The notes beneath the pieces are model-generated. The model did not search any database and was not told the origin of the DNA. It saw nothing but the letters and a program-made list of their open reading frames with translations. A stretch of 64,000 bases of DNA from Novosphingobium sp. CECT 9465 (GTDB lineage: Bacteria; Pseudomonadota; Alphaproteobacteria; Sphingomonadales; Sphingomonadaceae). Shown one piece after another: positions 45,472-54,417 of this stretch; the first letter of the stretch is position 1, and each line of letters opens with the position of its first letter. Both the position numbers and the translations under genes were made by a program. The stretch spans positions 248,001 through 312,000 of the forward strand of contig NZ_CAKLBX010000001.1 of assembly GCF_920987055.1 (NCBI RefSeq), given 5' to 3'.

Positions 45472-46863
45472 GTGCCCGTATTCCCATCCACCCTCTATGC
45501 AAAGCTCTGGAACGCCCATCTGGTGGCGGATCTGGGTGACGGGCAGGGGCTGATCTACATCGACCGCCAGCTCCTGCACGAGGTCAGCAGCCCGCAGGCC
45601 TTTGTCCAGTTGCGCGAAAAGCATCTACCGGTGCGGCGGCCCGATACCCAGCTTGGGCTGATCGATCATGCAGTGCCTACGCTGCGGCCCAGGGGGTGGC
45701 GGGCAACCGGCCAGGCAGGCAGCCAGATCGATCTGCACGTCCGCAATTGCGCGGAAAACGGCATACGCTTCTTCGGTGCCGATGATGATCGGCAGGGTAT
45801 CGTTCATGTCGTGGGGCCGGAACAGGGATTTACCCTGCCGGGGATCACGCTGGTCTGCGGCGACAGTCATACCGCCACGCACGGCGCGTTCGGGGCGCTG
45901 GCTTTCGGTATCGGTGCCAGCGAAGTGGCCTGTGCGCTGGCCAATCAGGTGCTGATCCAGCAACGCATGAAGACAATGGCAGTCACCTTCGATGGTCGCC
46001 TGCCCGCAGGCGTCACCGCCAAGGACATGATCCTGGCGCTGATCGCGCGCATCGGGTCTGCGGGGGCAACCGGCCATGCCATCGAGTATCGCGGCGAGGC
46101 GGTGCGCGCGCTGTCGATGGAAGCGCGCATGACCTTGTGCAACATGACCATCGAGGCCGGATCACGGGTGGGCCTGATCCAGCCCGATGAGGTGACCTTT
46201 GACTATGTGCGGGGGCGCAACGATGCCCCGGCTGGCGCGGACTGGGACCGCGCGGTTGCATACTGGCGCACGCTGCGCAGCGATGATGACGCGCAGTTCG
46301 ATGAAGCCGTCGTCATTGATGCCGCTAGTCTCGCGCCTATGGTGACCTGGGGGACCAGCCCGGATCAGGCGATTGCGGTTTCCCGGCCGATCCCCGAACC
46401 GGCCAGCGAACGGGACCGCAAGGCGCTGGATTACATGCGATTGCGCCCCGGACAGCACCTGTCCGGCGTTGCCATCGATGCAGTGTTCATCGGATCGTGC
46501 ACCAACGGCCGGATCGAGGATCTGCGCGCCGCCGCACAGGTACTTGCCGGGCGGCGAAAGAAGGAAGGCGTACAGGCCCTGGTCGTGCCCGGCTCCGAAC
46601 AGGTCAGGTTACAGGCAGAGCGCGAAGGGCTTGACCGCATATTTCTTGATGCAGGCTTTGAATGGCGTTCTTCCGGCTGTTCGCTGTGCGTGGCGATGAA
46701 TGACGACCGGTTGCAGGCCGGCCAGCGGTGTGCATCCACCTCCAACCGCAATTTTGAGGGGCGGCAAGGCGCGGGCGCGCTGACGCACCTGATGAGTCCC
46801 GCCATGGCCGCCGCTGCGGCAGTGGCCGGGCATATCACCGACTTTTCGATGCTGGACTGCTGA
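45472..46863 (+). CDS. Aconitase-family hydratase large subunit (LeuC/DmdA-like)
   Basis: A 463-residue [4Fe-4S] hydro-lyase subunit. The cluster cysteines are in [10 protein letters not shown] and SSGCSLC, and [20 protein letters not shown] is the family motif. GTG 45472 has GGAG seven bases upstream and gives a LeuC-like start; ATG 45448 is less likely. It resembles 3-isopropylmalate dehydratase, but a small subunit and a dimethylmalate-lyase-type enzyme follow and no other leucine genes do. Dimethylmaleate hydratase or a related methyl-maleate hydratase is therefore favoured. Confidence 0.85.
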   Translation: MPVFPSTLYAKLWNAHLVADLGDGQGLIYIDRQLLHEVSSPQAFVQLREKHLPVRRPDTQLGLIDHAVPTLRPRGWRATGQAGSQIDLHVRNCAENGIRFFGADDDRQGIVHVVGPEQGFTLPGITLVCGDSHTATHGAFGALAFGIGASEVACALANQVLIQQRMKTMAVTFDGRLPAGVTAKDMILALIARIGSAGATGHAIEYRGEAVRALSMEARMTLCNMTIEAGSRVGLIQPDEVTFDYVRGRNDAPAGADWDRAVAYWRTLRSDDDAQFDEAVVIDAASLAPMVTWGTSPDQAIAVSRPIPEPASERDRKALDYMRLRPGQHLSGVAIDAVFIGSCTNGRIEDLRAAAQVLAGRRKKEGVQALVVPGSEQVRLQAEREGLDRIFLDAGFEWRSSGCSLCVAMNDDRLQAGQRCASTSNRNFEGRQGAGALTHLMSPAMAAAAAVAGHITDFSMLDC

Positions 46864-46867
46864 CGCC

Positions 46868-47494
46868 ATGGACACGTTTGACCGCCTGCACGGCATCGCC
46901 GCCCCGCTCGATCAGGATGATATCGATACAGACATCATTTATCCCGCCCGCTTTCTGTTGATCACAGAGCGCGCCGGTCTTGGCCAGTATGCCTTTTTCG
47001 ACTGGCGCTTCGACACGCAGGGCCAGCCTCGGCCGGATTTCGTCTTGAACCAGCCACCGTGGAGCGATGCGCAGATCATCGTGGCGGGGCAGAATTTCGG
47101 ATGCGGATCGAGCCGGGAACAGGCGCTGTGGACCATGGCGGGGATCGGCATCCGCTGTGTGATCGCCCCCAGCTTTGGCGATATTTTCCATGCCAACTGC
47201 TTCAAGAACGCGATCCTGCCGATCACCTTGCCCGCCGCAGATCACGCGGCGGTGGTGCAGCAGGCGCAGGCGGCGCGGGCGATGACGGTCGATCTGCAAA
47301 CCTGCACCATCACGCTTGGCGATGGCACCGTGATCGGCTTCGCGCTGGATGAACGCCGCCGCCAGTCGCTGCTCAATGGCTGGGACGAACTGGACACGAT
47401 CCGGCTGACCCATGCCGCAGACATCGAACGATTTGAGAACATGCAGCGCGCTGCCCAGCCGTGGCTGTGGCGCAAGCCAGAAAGGACGAACTGA
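46868..47494 (+). CDS. Aconitase-family hydratase small subunit (LeuD/DmdB-like)
   Basis: Swivel-domain subunit of 208 residues with the DDIDTDIIYPARFLL, NFGCGSSREQA and PSFGDIFHANCFKNAILP motifs. It starts five bases after the large subunit, so the two should form one heteromeric hydratase. Length and motifs match LeuD, but the context argues for catabolism. Confidence 0.88.
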   Translation: MDTFDRLHGIAAPLDQDDIDTDIIYPARFLLITERAGLGQYAFFDWRFDTQGQPRPDFVLNQPPWSDAQIIVAGQNFGCGSSREQALWTMAGIGIRCVIAPSFGDIFHANCFKNAILPITLPAADHAAVVQQAQAARAMTVDLQTCTITLGDGTVIGFALDERRRQSLLNGWDELDTIRLTHAADIERFENMQRAAQPWLWRKPERTN

Positions 47495-47497
47495 ATC

Positions 47498-48361
47498 ATG
47501 GCCAATTCCATTATCCGCCAAAAGCTTGATCGTGGCGAATTCTTCATCGCACCGGGCATTCAGGACATGATTACGGCGGCAATCGCCAACCATGTCGGCA
47601 TGGAAATCGTCTATGGCAGCGGCTACTGGCTGACGGCCTCGGCTTATGGCCTGCCCGATGCCGGGATCGCCAGCTACACCCAGATGCTGGACCGTATGGC
47701 CACGCTGTGCGCAACATCGAACGCAGCGGTGATTGCCGATGCCGATACCGGCTATGGCGGCCTGCTGAACGTGCATCACACCGTGCGCGGTTATGAGGAT
47801 GCAGGCGTTGCCGCAATCCAGCTTGAAGACCAGGAATTCCCCAAGAAGTGCGGCCATACCCCGTTCAAGCGGCTGGTAAGCTGCGATGACATGGCCGAAA
47901 AGATCAGGGTGGCGTGCGATGCCCGCCGCAATGCGGATACCCTGATCATCGCGCGCACCGATGCGCGGCAGAGTGAAGGGCTGGAGGGCGCGCTTGCCCG
48001 TGCCGAACAGTATCGCGCCGCCGGGGCGGATATCCTGTTTGTCGAGGCGCTGACCAGCGAAGAGGAAATGCGCATCGCGTGTGACCGGATCAAGGCGCCG
48101 ATGATGGCCAACCTTGCCAATGGCGGGCTGACACCGATGTTCAACGCCGCGCAATTGCAGGACATCGGCTATGCGTTGGCAATCTTTCCGTCGATGACCA
48201 GCCTGATCAGCGCGGCGGTTACCGAAATCGCGTTGCAACAGATCAAGGATGGCCCCGGATCGCCCGATCCCGATGGCCTGCCGATGTTCGATTTCAAGCA
48301 GTTCTGTTCCCTGATCGGGTTCGAGGATGTGTGGGCCTTCGAACGCAAATGGGCGCGATAA
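47498..48361 (+). CDS. Isocitrate lyase/PEP mutase family lyase (2,3-dimethylmalate lyase-like)
   Basis: A 287-residue TIM-barrel C-C lyase. The metal-binding ADADTGYGG and the catalytic KKCGH loop (EFPKKCGHTPFKRLV) are both present, so it is a lyase and not a phosphonomutase. Known relatives with this motif cleave 2-methylisocitrate, 2,3-dimethylmalate or 2-alkylmalates, giving pyruvate as one product. Together with the hydratase subunits this could convert a dialkylmaleate to pyruvate plus a short acid such as propionate. Confidence 0.87.
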   Translation: MANSIIRQKLDRGEFFIAPGIQDMITAAIANHVGMEIVYGSGYWLTASAYGLPDAGIASYTQMLDRMATLCATSNAAVIADADTGYGGLLNVHHTVRGYEDAGVAAIQLEDQEFPKKCGHTPFKRLVSCDDMAEKIRVACDARRNADTLIIARTDARQSEGLEGALARAEQYRAAGADILFVEALTSEEEMRIACDRIKAPMMANLANGGLTPMFNAAQLQDIGYALAIFPSMTSLISAAVTEIALQQIKDGPGSPDPDGLPMFDFKQFCSLIGFEDVWAFERKWAR

Positions 48362-48378
48362 GGGGGGAGGCAACCGCG

Positions 48379-49503
48379 ATGAAAATCACTGCATCCGTCC
48401 TCGATTCGATTGGCCAGAGCGGGCCATACGCCCGGACCATGCCGCTGCGCGTGACCGAGGTCGAACTTGATACGCCCGGCCCGGACGAACTGCTGGTGAA
48501 GATTGAAGCGGCCGGGCTTTGCCACAGTGATCTGTCGGTCATCAACGGCGATCGCCCGCGCCCGATGCCGATGGCCATCGGGCACGAAGCGGTGGCGACG
48601 GTGCTGGAACCGGGCAGCGGTGCGGGCGGGTTCTTTGCGGCGGGTGATCGCGTGGTGCTGAGCTTTCTGCCGCTCTGCGGCCATTGCCAGGCCTGCATGT
48701 CTGGCGAAGGCTATATGTGTGCCAACGGTGCGGCGGCAAATGGCGCCGGGGTGCTGCTCGGCGGGGATACGCGTCTTTCGGAATGCGGCCACCGTGTGCA
48801 CCATCACCTTGGCGCTTCGGCCTTTGCCAGCCATGCCGTGATTGATCGGCGGTCGGCGGTGAAGATCCCGGCGGATGTGCCGGTGGAAATCGCCGCGCTG
48901 TTCGGTTGCGCGGTGCTGACCGGGGTTGGCGCGGTCCTCAACACCGCACTATTGCGGCCGGGCGAAAGCGTGGTGGTCTATGGGCTGGGCGGGGTCGGCC
49001 TTGCCGCGCTGATGGGCGCCATTGCGGGCGGCGCGACAAGCGTGGTGGCGATTGATCCGGTGCCGGAAAAGCGCGCACTGGCGCTGGAACTTGGCGCCGT
49101 GGCGGCGCTCGACCCCGCCGAAGGCGAGACGGCAATCATCGCCGGGCTGGGCGGCACACGCCCCGATCTGGTGGTGGAGACGGTGGGCAAGGCCAGTGTG
49201 CTGGCGCTGGCCTATGGCCTGGCGCGTCGCGGTGGGCGAATCGTTACGGTCGGCCTGCCCAATCCTTCGGACATGCTCAGCATTCCGGCGGTTTCGCTGG
49301 TCGGCGATGGCAAGACGCTGATGGGCAGCTACATGGGATCGTCGATCCCTTCGCGTGACATTCCCCGCTACATCGCGCTGTGGCGCGCGGGCCGCTTGCC
49401 GGTGGACCGGCTGCTGACGTCGGTCAGCCCGCTGTCGGACATCAATGCCCTGTTCGACCGCCTCCAAAGCGGCGAGGCGATCCGGCAGATCGTCATTCCC
49501 TGA
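48379..49503 (+). CDS. Zinc-dependent alcohol dehydrogenase
   Basis: A medium-chain dehydrogenase of 374 residues. Catalytic-zinc ligands are in GLCHSD and GHEAV, the structural-zinc cysteines in CGHCQACMSGEGYMC, and the NAD motif in YGLGGVGLAALMG. GGGGGAGG precedes ATG 48379. It is followed 23 bases later by an aldehyde dehydrogenase, so an alcohol would be oxidised to an acid in two steps. Confidence 0.92.
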   Translation: MKITASVLDSIGQSGPYARTMPLRVTEVELDTPGPDELLVKIEAAGLCHSDLSVINGDRPRPMPMAIGHEAVATVLEPGSGAGGFFAAGDRVVLSFLPLCGHCQACMSGEGYMCANGAAANGAGVLLGGDTRLSECGHRVHHHLGASAFASHAVIDRRSAVKIPADVPVEIAALFGCAVLTGVGAVLNTALLRPGESVVVYGLGGVGLAALMGAIAGGATSVVAIDPVPEKRALALELGAVAALDPAEGETAIIAGLGGTRPDLVVETVGKASVLALAYGLARRGGRIVTVGLPNPSDMLSIPAVSLVGDGKTLMGSYMGSSIPSRDIPRYIALWRAGRLPVDRLLTSVSPLSDINALFDRLQSGEAIRQIVIP

Positions 49504-49526
49504 ACCTGATAGTGCGGAGTATTCCT

Positions 49527-50963
49527 GTGCGAGAGCATATTTACCAGGCTGGCCTGATCGGCGGCGAATGGGTCAGTGCCGATAGCGGCGCTGTGATCGC
49601 GGTACGTAATCCGGCAACCGGGGCTGTGCTGGCCACGGTGCCCGACATGGGCGCTGCCGAAACGCGCCACGCGATAGAGATTGCGCAGGCCGCCATGGTG
49701 GGCTGGGCTTCGCGCACAGCGGGGGATCGCGCCCGCATCCTGCGCCGCTTCTATGATCTGATGATGGCGGAACAGGAAGCACTGGCCAGTCTGCTGACCC
49801 GCGAACAGGGCAAGCCGATCAAGGAAGCGCGCGCGGAAATTGCCTATGCCGCCAGTTTCATCGAATGGTTTTCCGAAGAGGCGCGGCGCGCCTATGGTGA
49901 AGTCATTCCGGGGCATGCGGCTGACAAACGCATCGTCGTGCTCAAGCAGCCGATCGGTGTCGTGGCGGCGATCACGCCGTGGAACTTCCCGTCTGCCATG
50001 ATCACGCGCAAGATTGGCCCGGCGCTGGCCGCAGGATGCACGGTGGTGCTCAAGCCGGCAACGCAGACCCCGCTTTCCGCCCTTGCGCTTGCAGCGCTGG
50101 CGCTCGAAGCCGGAGTGCCGCCCGGCGTGTTCAACGTGGTGACCGGCAGCGCCCGCGAAATTGGCGGCGAATTGACCCGGCATCCGGCGGTGCGCAAGAT
50201 CAGCTTTACCGGATCGACGGAGGTGGGGCGCACACTGATGGCGCAGTCTGCGGCCACGATCAAGAAACTCAGCCTCGAACTGGGTGGCAACGCCCCCTTC
50301 ATCGTATTCGACGATGCCGATGTGGATGCAGCGGTCGAGGGGGCCTTGGTGTCCAAGTTCCGCAACAGCGGCCAGACCTGCGTCTGCACCAACCGCTTCT
50401 TCGTGCAGGAGGGCATCCACGATGCGTTTGTGGCAAAGCTCGCCGCGCGTGTGGCGCAGATGCAGCTGGGCGACGGTATGGATGCCGCGACCGATCTTGG
50501 CCCGCTGATCGATGACAAGGCCTGCGCCAAGGTTGCCGAACATATCGCCGATGCGCTGGCGCAGGGCGCACGGCTGGAGACCGGCGGCAAGGCGGCCCGG
50601 CGCGAAGGCACTTATTTCGAGCCGACGGTATTGTCCGAAGTGACCGACACGATGCTGGTCGCGCGCGAAGAGACGTTCGGCCCGCTGGCCCCGGTCATGC
50701 GCTTCCGCACCGAAGCCGAGGTGCTGGAACGCGCCAACGCTTCGGAATTCGGCCTTGCGGGGTATGTCTACACGCGCGATCTGGCGCGCACCTGGCGGGT
50801 GAGCGAGGCGCTGGAGACCGGCATGATCGGGATCAACACCGGGCTGATATCAACCGAAGTTGCGCCGTTCGGCGGGATCAAGCAATCGGGCCTTGGCCGC
50901 GAGGGCAGCCGTCACGGCATGGATGATTACATGGAACTCAAATACCTGTGCATGGGTATCTGA
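49527..50963 (+). CDS. Aldehyde dehydrogenase (succinate-semialdehyde type)
   Basis: A 478-residue aldehyde dehydrogenase of the GabD branch: ITPWNFPSAMITRKIGPALAAGCTVV, LELGGNAP with Glu, and NSGQTCVCTNR with the double Cys seen in semialdehyde dehydrogenases. GTG 49527 has GGAG seven bases upstream. It is likely paired with the alcohol dehydrogenase just before it. A strong terminator follows. Confidence 0.9.
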   Translation: MREHIYQAGLIGGEWVSADSGAVIAVRNPATGAVLATVPDMGAAETRHAIEIAQAAMVGWASRTAGDRARILRRFYDLMMAEQEALASLLTREQGKPIKEARAEIAYAASFIEWFSEEARRAYGEVIPGHAADKRIVVLKQPIGVVAAITPWNFPSAMITRKIGPALAAGCTVVLKPATQTPLSALALAALALEAGVPPGVFNVVTGSAREIGGELTRHPAVRKISFTGSTEVGRTLMAQSAATIKKLSLELGGNAPFIVFDDADVDAAVEGALVSKFRNSGQTCVCTNRFFVQEGIHDAFVAKLAARVAQMQLGDGMDAATDLGPLIDDKACAKVAEHIADALAQGARLETGGKAARREGTYFEPTVLSEVTDTMLVAREETFGPLAPVMRFRTEAEVLERANASEFGLAGYVYTRDLARTWRVSEALETGMIGINTGLISTEVAPFGGIKQSGLGREGSRHGMDDYMELKYLCMGI

Positions 50964-50972
50964 ACGTAACGA

Positions 50973-50996
50973 AGGCCCGGAGCGATCCGGGCCTTG
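50973..50996. terminator. Bidirectional intrinsic terminator
   Basis: AAGGCCCGGA at 50973-50982 pairs with its complement at 50987-50996 across a GCGA tetraloop. It lies between the convergent aldehyde dehydrogenase and hydrolase genes. Confidence 0.9.
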
Positions 50997-51020
50997 GTTG
51001 CGCGTGACCCTGCGTACTGT

Positions 51021-51866
51021 TTAGAGGGCAGGTGAAACTGCGCGCGCTTCTGCAAAGAACGGCAGCAGCACATCGACATATTCCTTTGCCCGTTCGGGGT
51101 GGAAAATGTCGTGCATCGGATGGACTCCATCGAACCGGTGTTCGCGTACATCGGCAATGCGGCTGGTGAATTCCTCGTGGCTTGTCCGATTCCAGTCGGT
51201 TCCGCCGCGCAGCACCAGCGCCGGGCAGCGCAGCGATGCCAGTTTATCCTCGATCGGGAAGTCCAGCAGCGGCTGCATCGTCGGCGGTGAAAAGGCAAAG
51301 ACTTCAAGCAGCGCGATATAGGCCTGTCGGAACCGGTGATCGGGCTGGGCAGGCACCGTCATGCCGGGATTCAGCTTCTGCAGCAGGTGCAGGAAGTGTT
51401 CCCAGTGGGTGCGCGCGTGGCTGCCATCCTCCTGCCAGTCCGCAGGCACCGGCACTGTCTGCGCCGCACGCATTTCGGCGGAATAAAATGGTGTCCCGTC
51501 CAGGACGAGGCGCTCTACCAGTCCATCGTTGCGGCTGGCCATCTCGATGGCGGGAAGGCCGGTATAGTGGCCTGATACGAGGATGGTTTTCGAAAGCCCC
51601 AGCGCCCTGATGGCTTCGATCATCACATCGGCGATCTGTTCCATGGCAAGCGGCCGCACGAACTTGTCGGACCTGCCATAACCCAGCAGGTCGATCGCAT
51701 GGACGGTGCACCCCTGATCGGCAAAATGCGGGAGGGCATCGGGTATCAGCGCCGTACCGAACGACGTGATGTTCAGGATGCACACCGGAATCGCTCCGCT
51801 GCCGCATGATTGAACAAAGATATCGCCTTCAGACGTGGTGACAAACTGCTTTGAAATTCTGTGCAT
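51021..51866 (-). CDS. Alpha/beta hydrolase fold protein with altered nucleophile motif
   Basis: A 281-residue protein with the alpha/beta-hydrolase layout. Where GxSxG is expected it reads VSGHYTG, so the nucleophile Ser is replaced by Tyr. GGTDW and DGVHPMHDIFH could carry the acid and His. The substitution means it is probably not a normal esterase; a lyase, oxygenase-like or binding role is possible. ATG 51866 is preceded by GGGA. Confidence 0.8.
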   Translation of the reverse strand: MHRISKQFVTTSEGDIFVQSCGSGAIPVCILNITSFGTALIPDALPHFADQGCTVHAIDLLGYGRSDKFVRPLAMEQIADVMIEAIRALGLSKTILVSGHYTGLPAIEMASRNDGLVERLVLDGTPFYSAEMRAAQTVPVPADWQEDGSHARTHWEHFLHLLQKLNPGMTVPAQPDHRFRQAYIALLEVFAFSPPTMQPLLDFPIEDKLASLRCPALVLRGGTDWNRTSHEEFTSRIADVREHRFDGVHPMHDIFHPERAKEYVDVLLPFFAEARAVSPAL

Positions 51867-52126
51867 CGTGTTTTCCCGTTTGGCCGAACGGAATTGGGCA
51901 AGGTAAAACAGGACAGCAACCGCTTCAGGCAGGGCGACCGCTATGTGGACGCCCATCGCTGGCGTTGCGCACGGCTTTGCGACGGTGCGAAAGCGGCGGT
52001 TTGATCGTCACGATCCCTATCACTGTGTCCGCATAGCGTACACGCCCATTATTGCCCGTGATCTTGGCAGGCATAATGCCAACCTTGCCCGGAACGGGGA
52101 CGCCGGTCGCGGCCTCAGGATAAGGA

Positions 52127-52573
52127 ATGGCGATGACCGAGTTGCAAACCCCCAAACCTGCACAACACCTTGCCGATCTGGTCCCGGCGTTGGCACAAGG
52201 ATGCAAGGTGGTGAAAATCGTCAACGACGACGATGGCAACGCGCGGTTTGAAACCTGGGATCCTGCCGAAGATGGCGGAGTGCCGCCCACCTTGTGGCGC
52301 CACAAGGCAACTTCGGTAATGATCAACACCGTTCCTGCCGGTGCGCGCGTTCCGTTCCATAACAGCGCAAACACGGGCGCTGGTACGCTGCTGATCCTGC
52401 TCAAGGGCTTGGCGGTATATTGGGTGGATGATGGCGCGGACTGCGGCAAATCCTATTATCCCCACGCACCTGGGATGGTGATCTGGGGACTCGATTCCAC
52501 CGGGCGCGGCCACGGCGGCATGGTTCTGGAAGATGCCGTTGTCCTGCAGGTCATGCTGGCACCGGAGGAGTGA
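52127..52573 (+). CDS. Cupin-like protein
   Basis: A 148-residue all-beta-type protein with a cupin-like barrel (SVMINTVPAGARVPFHNSANTGAGTLLILLKGLAVYWVDDG). Metal-binding His residues are not clearly placed as in canonical cupins, so the family call is tentative. An alternative ATG at 52133 exists. Its end abuts the SnoaL-like gene. Confidence 0.6.
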   Translation: MAMTELQTPKPAQHLADLVPALAQGCKVVKIVNDDDGNARFETWDPAEDGGVPPTLWRHKATSVMINTVPAGARVPFHNSANTGAGTLLILLKGLAVYWVDDGADCGKSYYPHAPGMVIWGLDSTGRGHGGMVLEDAVVLQVMLAPEE

Positions 52574-52578
52574 GCGCC

Positions 52579-52992
52579 ATGGTGGCTGAAATCGATCAGA
52601 TCGTCTGCGAAAACGCGGTGCGCAACCTTGTCGCCGCTTATGCCCGCCGTGCCGATTCACTTGATGCTGCGGGCGTTGCCGATCTGTTTGCCATTGATGG
52701 CACTTTGACAGTAGGCAGCGGTACGCACGAAGGGCGTGACGGTATTGTCAAATGGCTGTCGGCCATCGCGGCAGCTTCTCCGCCCGAAGGCCGGCATATC
52801 GTTTCCAATCTGCTGATCGATGCAAATGCGGCAGCCGAAGGAACGGCTACCGCGCAAGCGGACATGATCTTCGTTGCCCGTACGGGGGAGGGCGGCCCGC
52901 TGCACATTCTGGCCGCAGGCCATTATCAGGACCGTTTCACGAACACCCCGGACGGCTGGCGCTTTGCGCAGCGCCAGATCTTCTTCGCGTGA
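52579..52992 (+). CDS. SnoaL-like (NTF2-fold) protein
   Basis: A 137-residue protein with the SnoaL-like/NTF2 pattern: ENAVRNLVAAYARRADSLDAAGVADLFAIDGTL early and GWRFAQRQIFFA at the end. GGAGGAG lies eight bases before ATG 52579; a GTG at 52570 overlapping the cupin-like stop as GTGA is the alternative. Members act as isomerases, hydratases or dehydratases. It overlaps the transporter reading frame start region. Confidence 0.8.
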   Translation: MVAEIDQIVCENAVRNLVAAYARRADSLDAAGVADLFAIDGTLTVGSGTHEGRDGIVKWLSAIAAASPPEGRHIVSNLLIDANAAAEGTATAQADMIFVARTGEGGPLHILAAGHYQDRFTNTPDGWRFAQRQIFFA

Positions 52993-53027
52993 CCGCAAGC
53001 CCGCGCCACGCAGCCGACGATCCGGCC

Positions 53028-54359
53028 ATGACGGCATCGCCGGACACCCCGCGGAACTGGCGTTCGCTGGCAACCTATGCCTGCGCGCAGCTGGGCGGAT
53101 CGGTCTTTCTCCACTTGCCCGCGATGCTGCTGATGCCGTTTCTGACGAACGCGCTGGCGGTGCCAGCCGCCATCGCGGGCATGGTGATCTTCCTGCCGAA
53201 ATTCTGGGTCGTGCTGTTCGATCCGCTGATCGGCGTCATATCCGACAAGCTCAAGGCGCGCGGCATAGGACGCGCGAAGCTGGCCTTTGGCGGCGGTATT
53301 GCCATGGCGTTCCTGCTGCCGCTACTGTTCGCGCCGGTGCTTTTGCCCGAACCGTGGATGCGCGCGCTGTTCGTGCTGATTGCCTATCTTATCGGCAGCA
53401 CGGCGTTTTCGGCATTTTCGGTGCCTTATCTTATACTTGCTTCGGAAGTGGCCGAAGCGGACCGTGATCGCACAACTTTGCTGTCCATGCGCCAGGTCGC
53501 GAATTATTCGGGTGCATTGCTGGTCAATTACGCCCCTGCCCTTGTCCACGTGTTCGGTGCCGGACGCGAAGCCTATGGCAAGATGGGCATGATTTTTGGC
53601 GCTGTTTGCCTGGTGACAACCTTTTCGTTCTGGCCGTTCCGGCGGATGGCCACGGCCCCTGTGGAACAGGGCGCAACTGTGGGAATGGGCGGGCTGGCAC
53701 CGTTTCTGGCGCTTGCTGCGCATCGCCGGTTCCGGGCATTGCTTGCGGCCTATGCCATGCAGATGGCGGCTGTTGGGGTCATATCCGCCAGTTTTCTGTA
53801 TTACGTGGTCTATTGCCTGCAAGGCGATCTGGTGCTCGTCAGCACCATTGCAACCTGCCTGACCATTGCAGGAATATTGGCGCAGCCGGTGTGGGTGGCA
53901 ATCGAGCGGCGTATCGGCGCTTTGCAGACTTATGCTCTGGCCGTGGCGGGAATGGCTTGCAGCGATTTCGGCTATGTCCTGCTCAACCCCGGCAACAACG
54001 CGCAGGCTTTCGCCCTGGCTGCCGTGGTCGGCATCTTTTCAAGCGGCTTTTCGGTCATGGCGTGGACGCTGTTGCTGGCCCTGATGACCGAAGCGCGCCT
54101 TGGCCAGGGCGGCCCGCAGGAAGGAGCCTATGCCGGGGTCTGGTCCGCCAGTGAAAAGATTGCGATGGCCGCCGGTGCGCTGATCGGAGGCTTTGCCTTG
54201 CAGTTGACCGGCTTCCGTTCAAGCACATCCGGGTTCATCGCGCAGTCCGATGCTGCCATTTTCGGCGTCAGGCTGGTGACCGGTGGCCTCACCAGCGCCT
54301 TGCTGGTGGGCAGCCTTGTCTTCCTGCTGATCTATCGCCGCGCGCACATCGCCCGCTGA
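53028..54359 (+). CDS. MFS transporter (GPH/glycoside-pentoside-hexuronide type)
   Basis: About 443 residues with 12 membrane segments and the GPH-type pattern PKFWVVLFDPLIGVISDKLKARGIGR in loop 2-3. A GTG at 52989 overlapping the upstream stop as GTGA is another possible start. Sphingomonad catabolic clusters often carry such a transporter, likely for uptake of a substrate or an intermediate. Confidence 0.88.
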   Translation: MTASPDTPRNWRSLATYACAQLGGSVFLHLPAMLLMPFLTNALAVPAAIAGMVIFLPKFWVVLFDPLIGVISDKLKARGIGRAKLAFGGGIAMAFLLPLLFAPVLLPEPWMRALFVLIAYLIGSTAFSAFSVPYLILASEVAEADRDRTTLLSMRQVANYSGALLVNYAPALVHVFGAGREAYGKMGMIFGAVCLVTTFSFWPFRRMATAPVEQGATVGMGGLAPFLALAAHRRFRALLAAYAMQMAAVGVISASFLYYVVYCLQGDLVLVSTIATCLTIAGILAQPVWVAIERRIGALQTYALAVAGMACSDFGYVLLNPGNNAQAFALAAVVGIFSSGFSVMAWTLLLALMTEARLGQGGPQEGAYAGVWSASEKIAMAAGALIGGFALQLTGFRSSTSGFIAQSDAAIFGVRLVTGGLTSALLVGSLVFLLIYRRAHIAR

Positions 54360-54362
54360 ACT

Positions 54363-54394
54363 GGCGGCGGCGGTGCCTCTGAGGTGCCGCCGCC
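54363..54394. terminator. Terminator-like GC-rich hairpin
   Basis: GGCGGCGGC at 54363-54371 pairs with GCCGCCGCC at 54386-54394. It sits between the convergent transporter and aldehyde dehydrogenase genes; there is no clear T run. Confidence 0.55.
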
Positions 54395-54417
54395 GGTTCA
54401 GCGCCTGTTGCTCCACT

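Noticed and set aside
45472..47494. Leucine biosynthesis genes leuC and leuD
   Set aside because: The families match, but no leuA or leuB is nearby and the next gene is a dimethylmalate-type lyase in a catabolic setting; kept only as an alternative.
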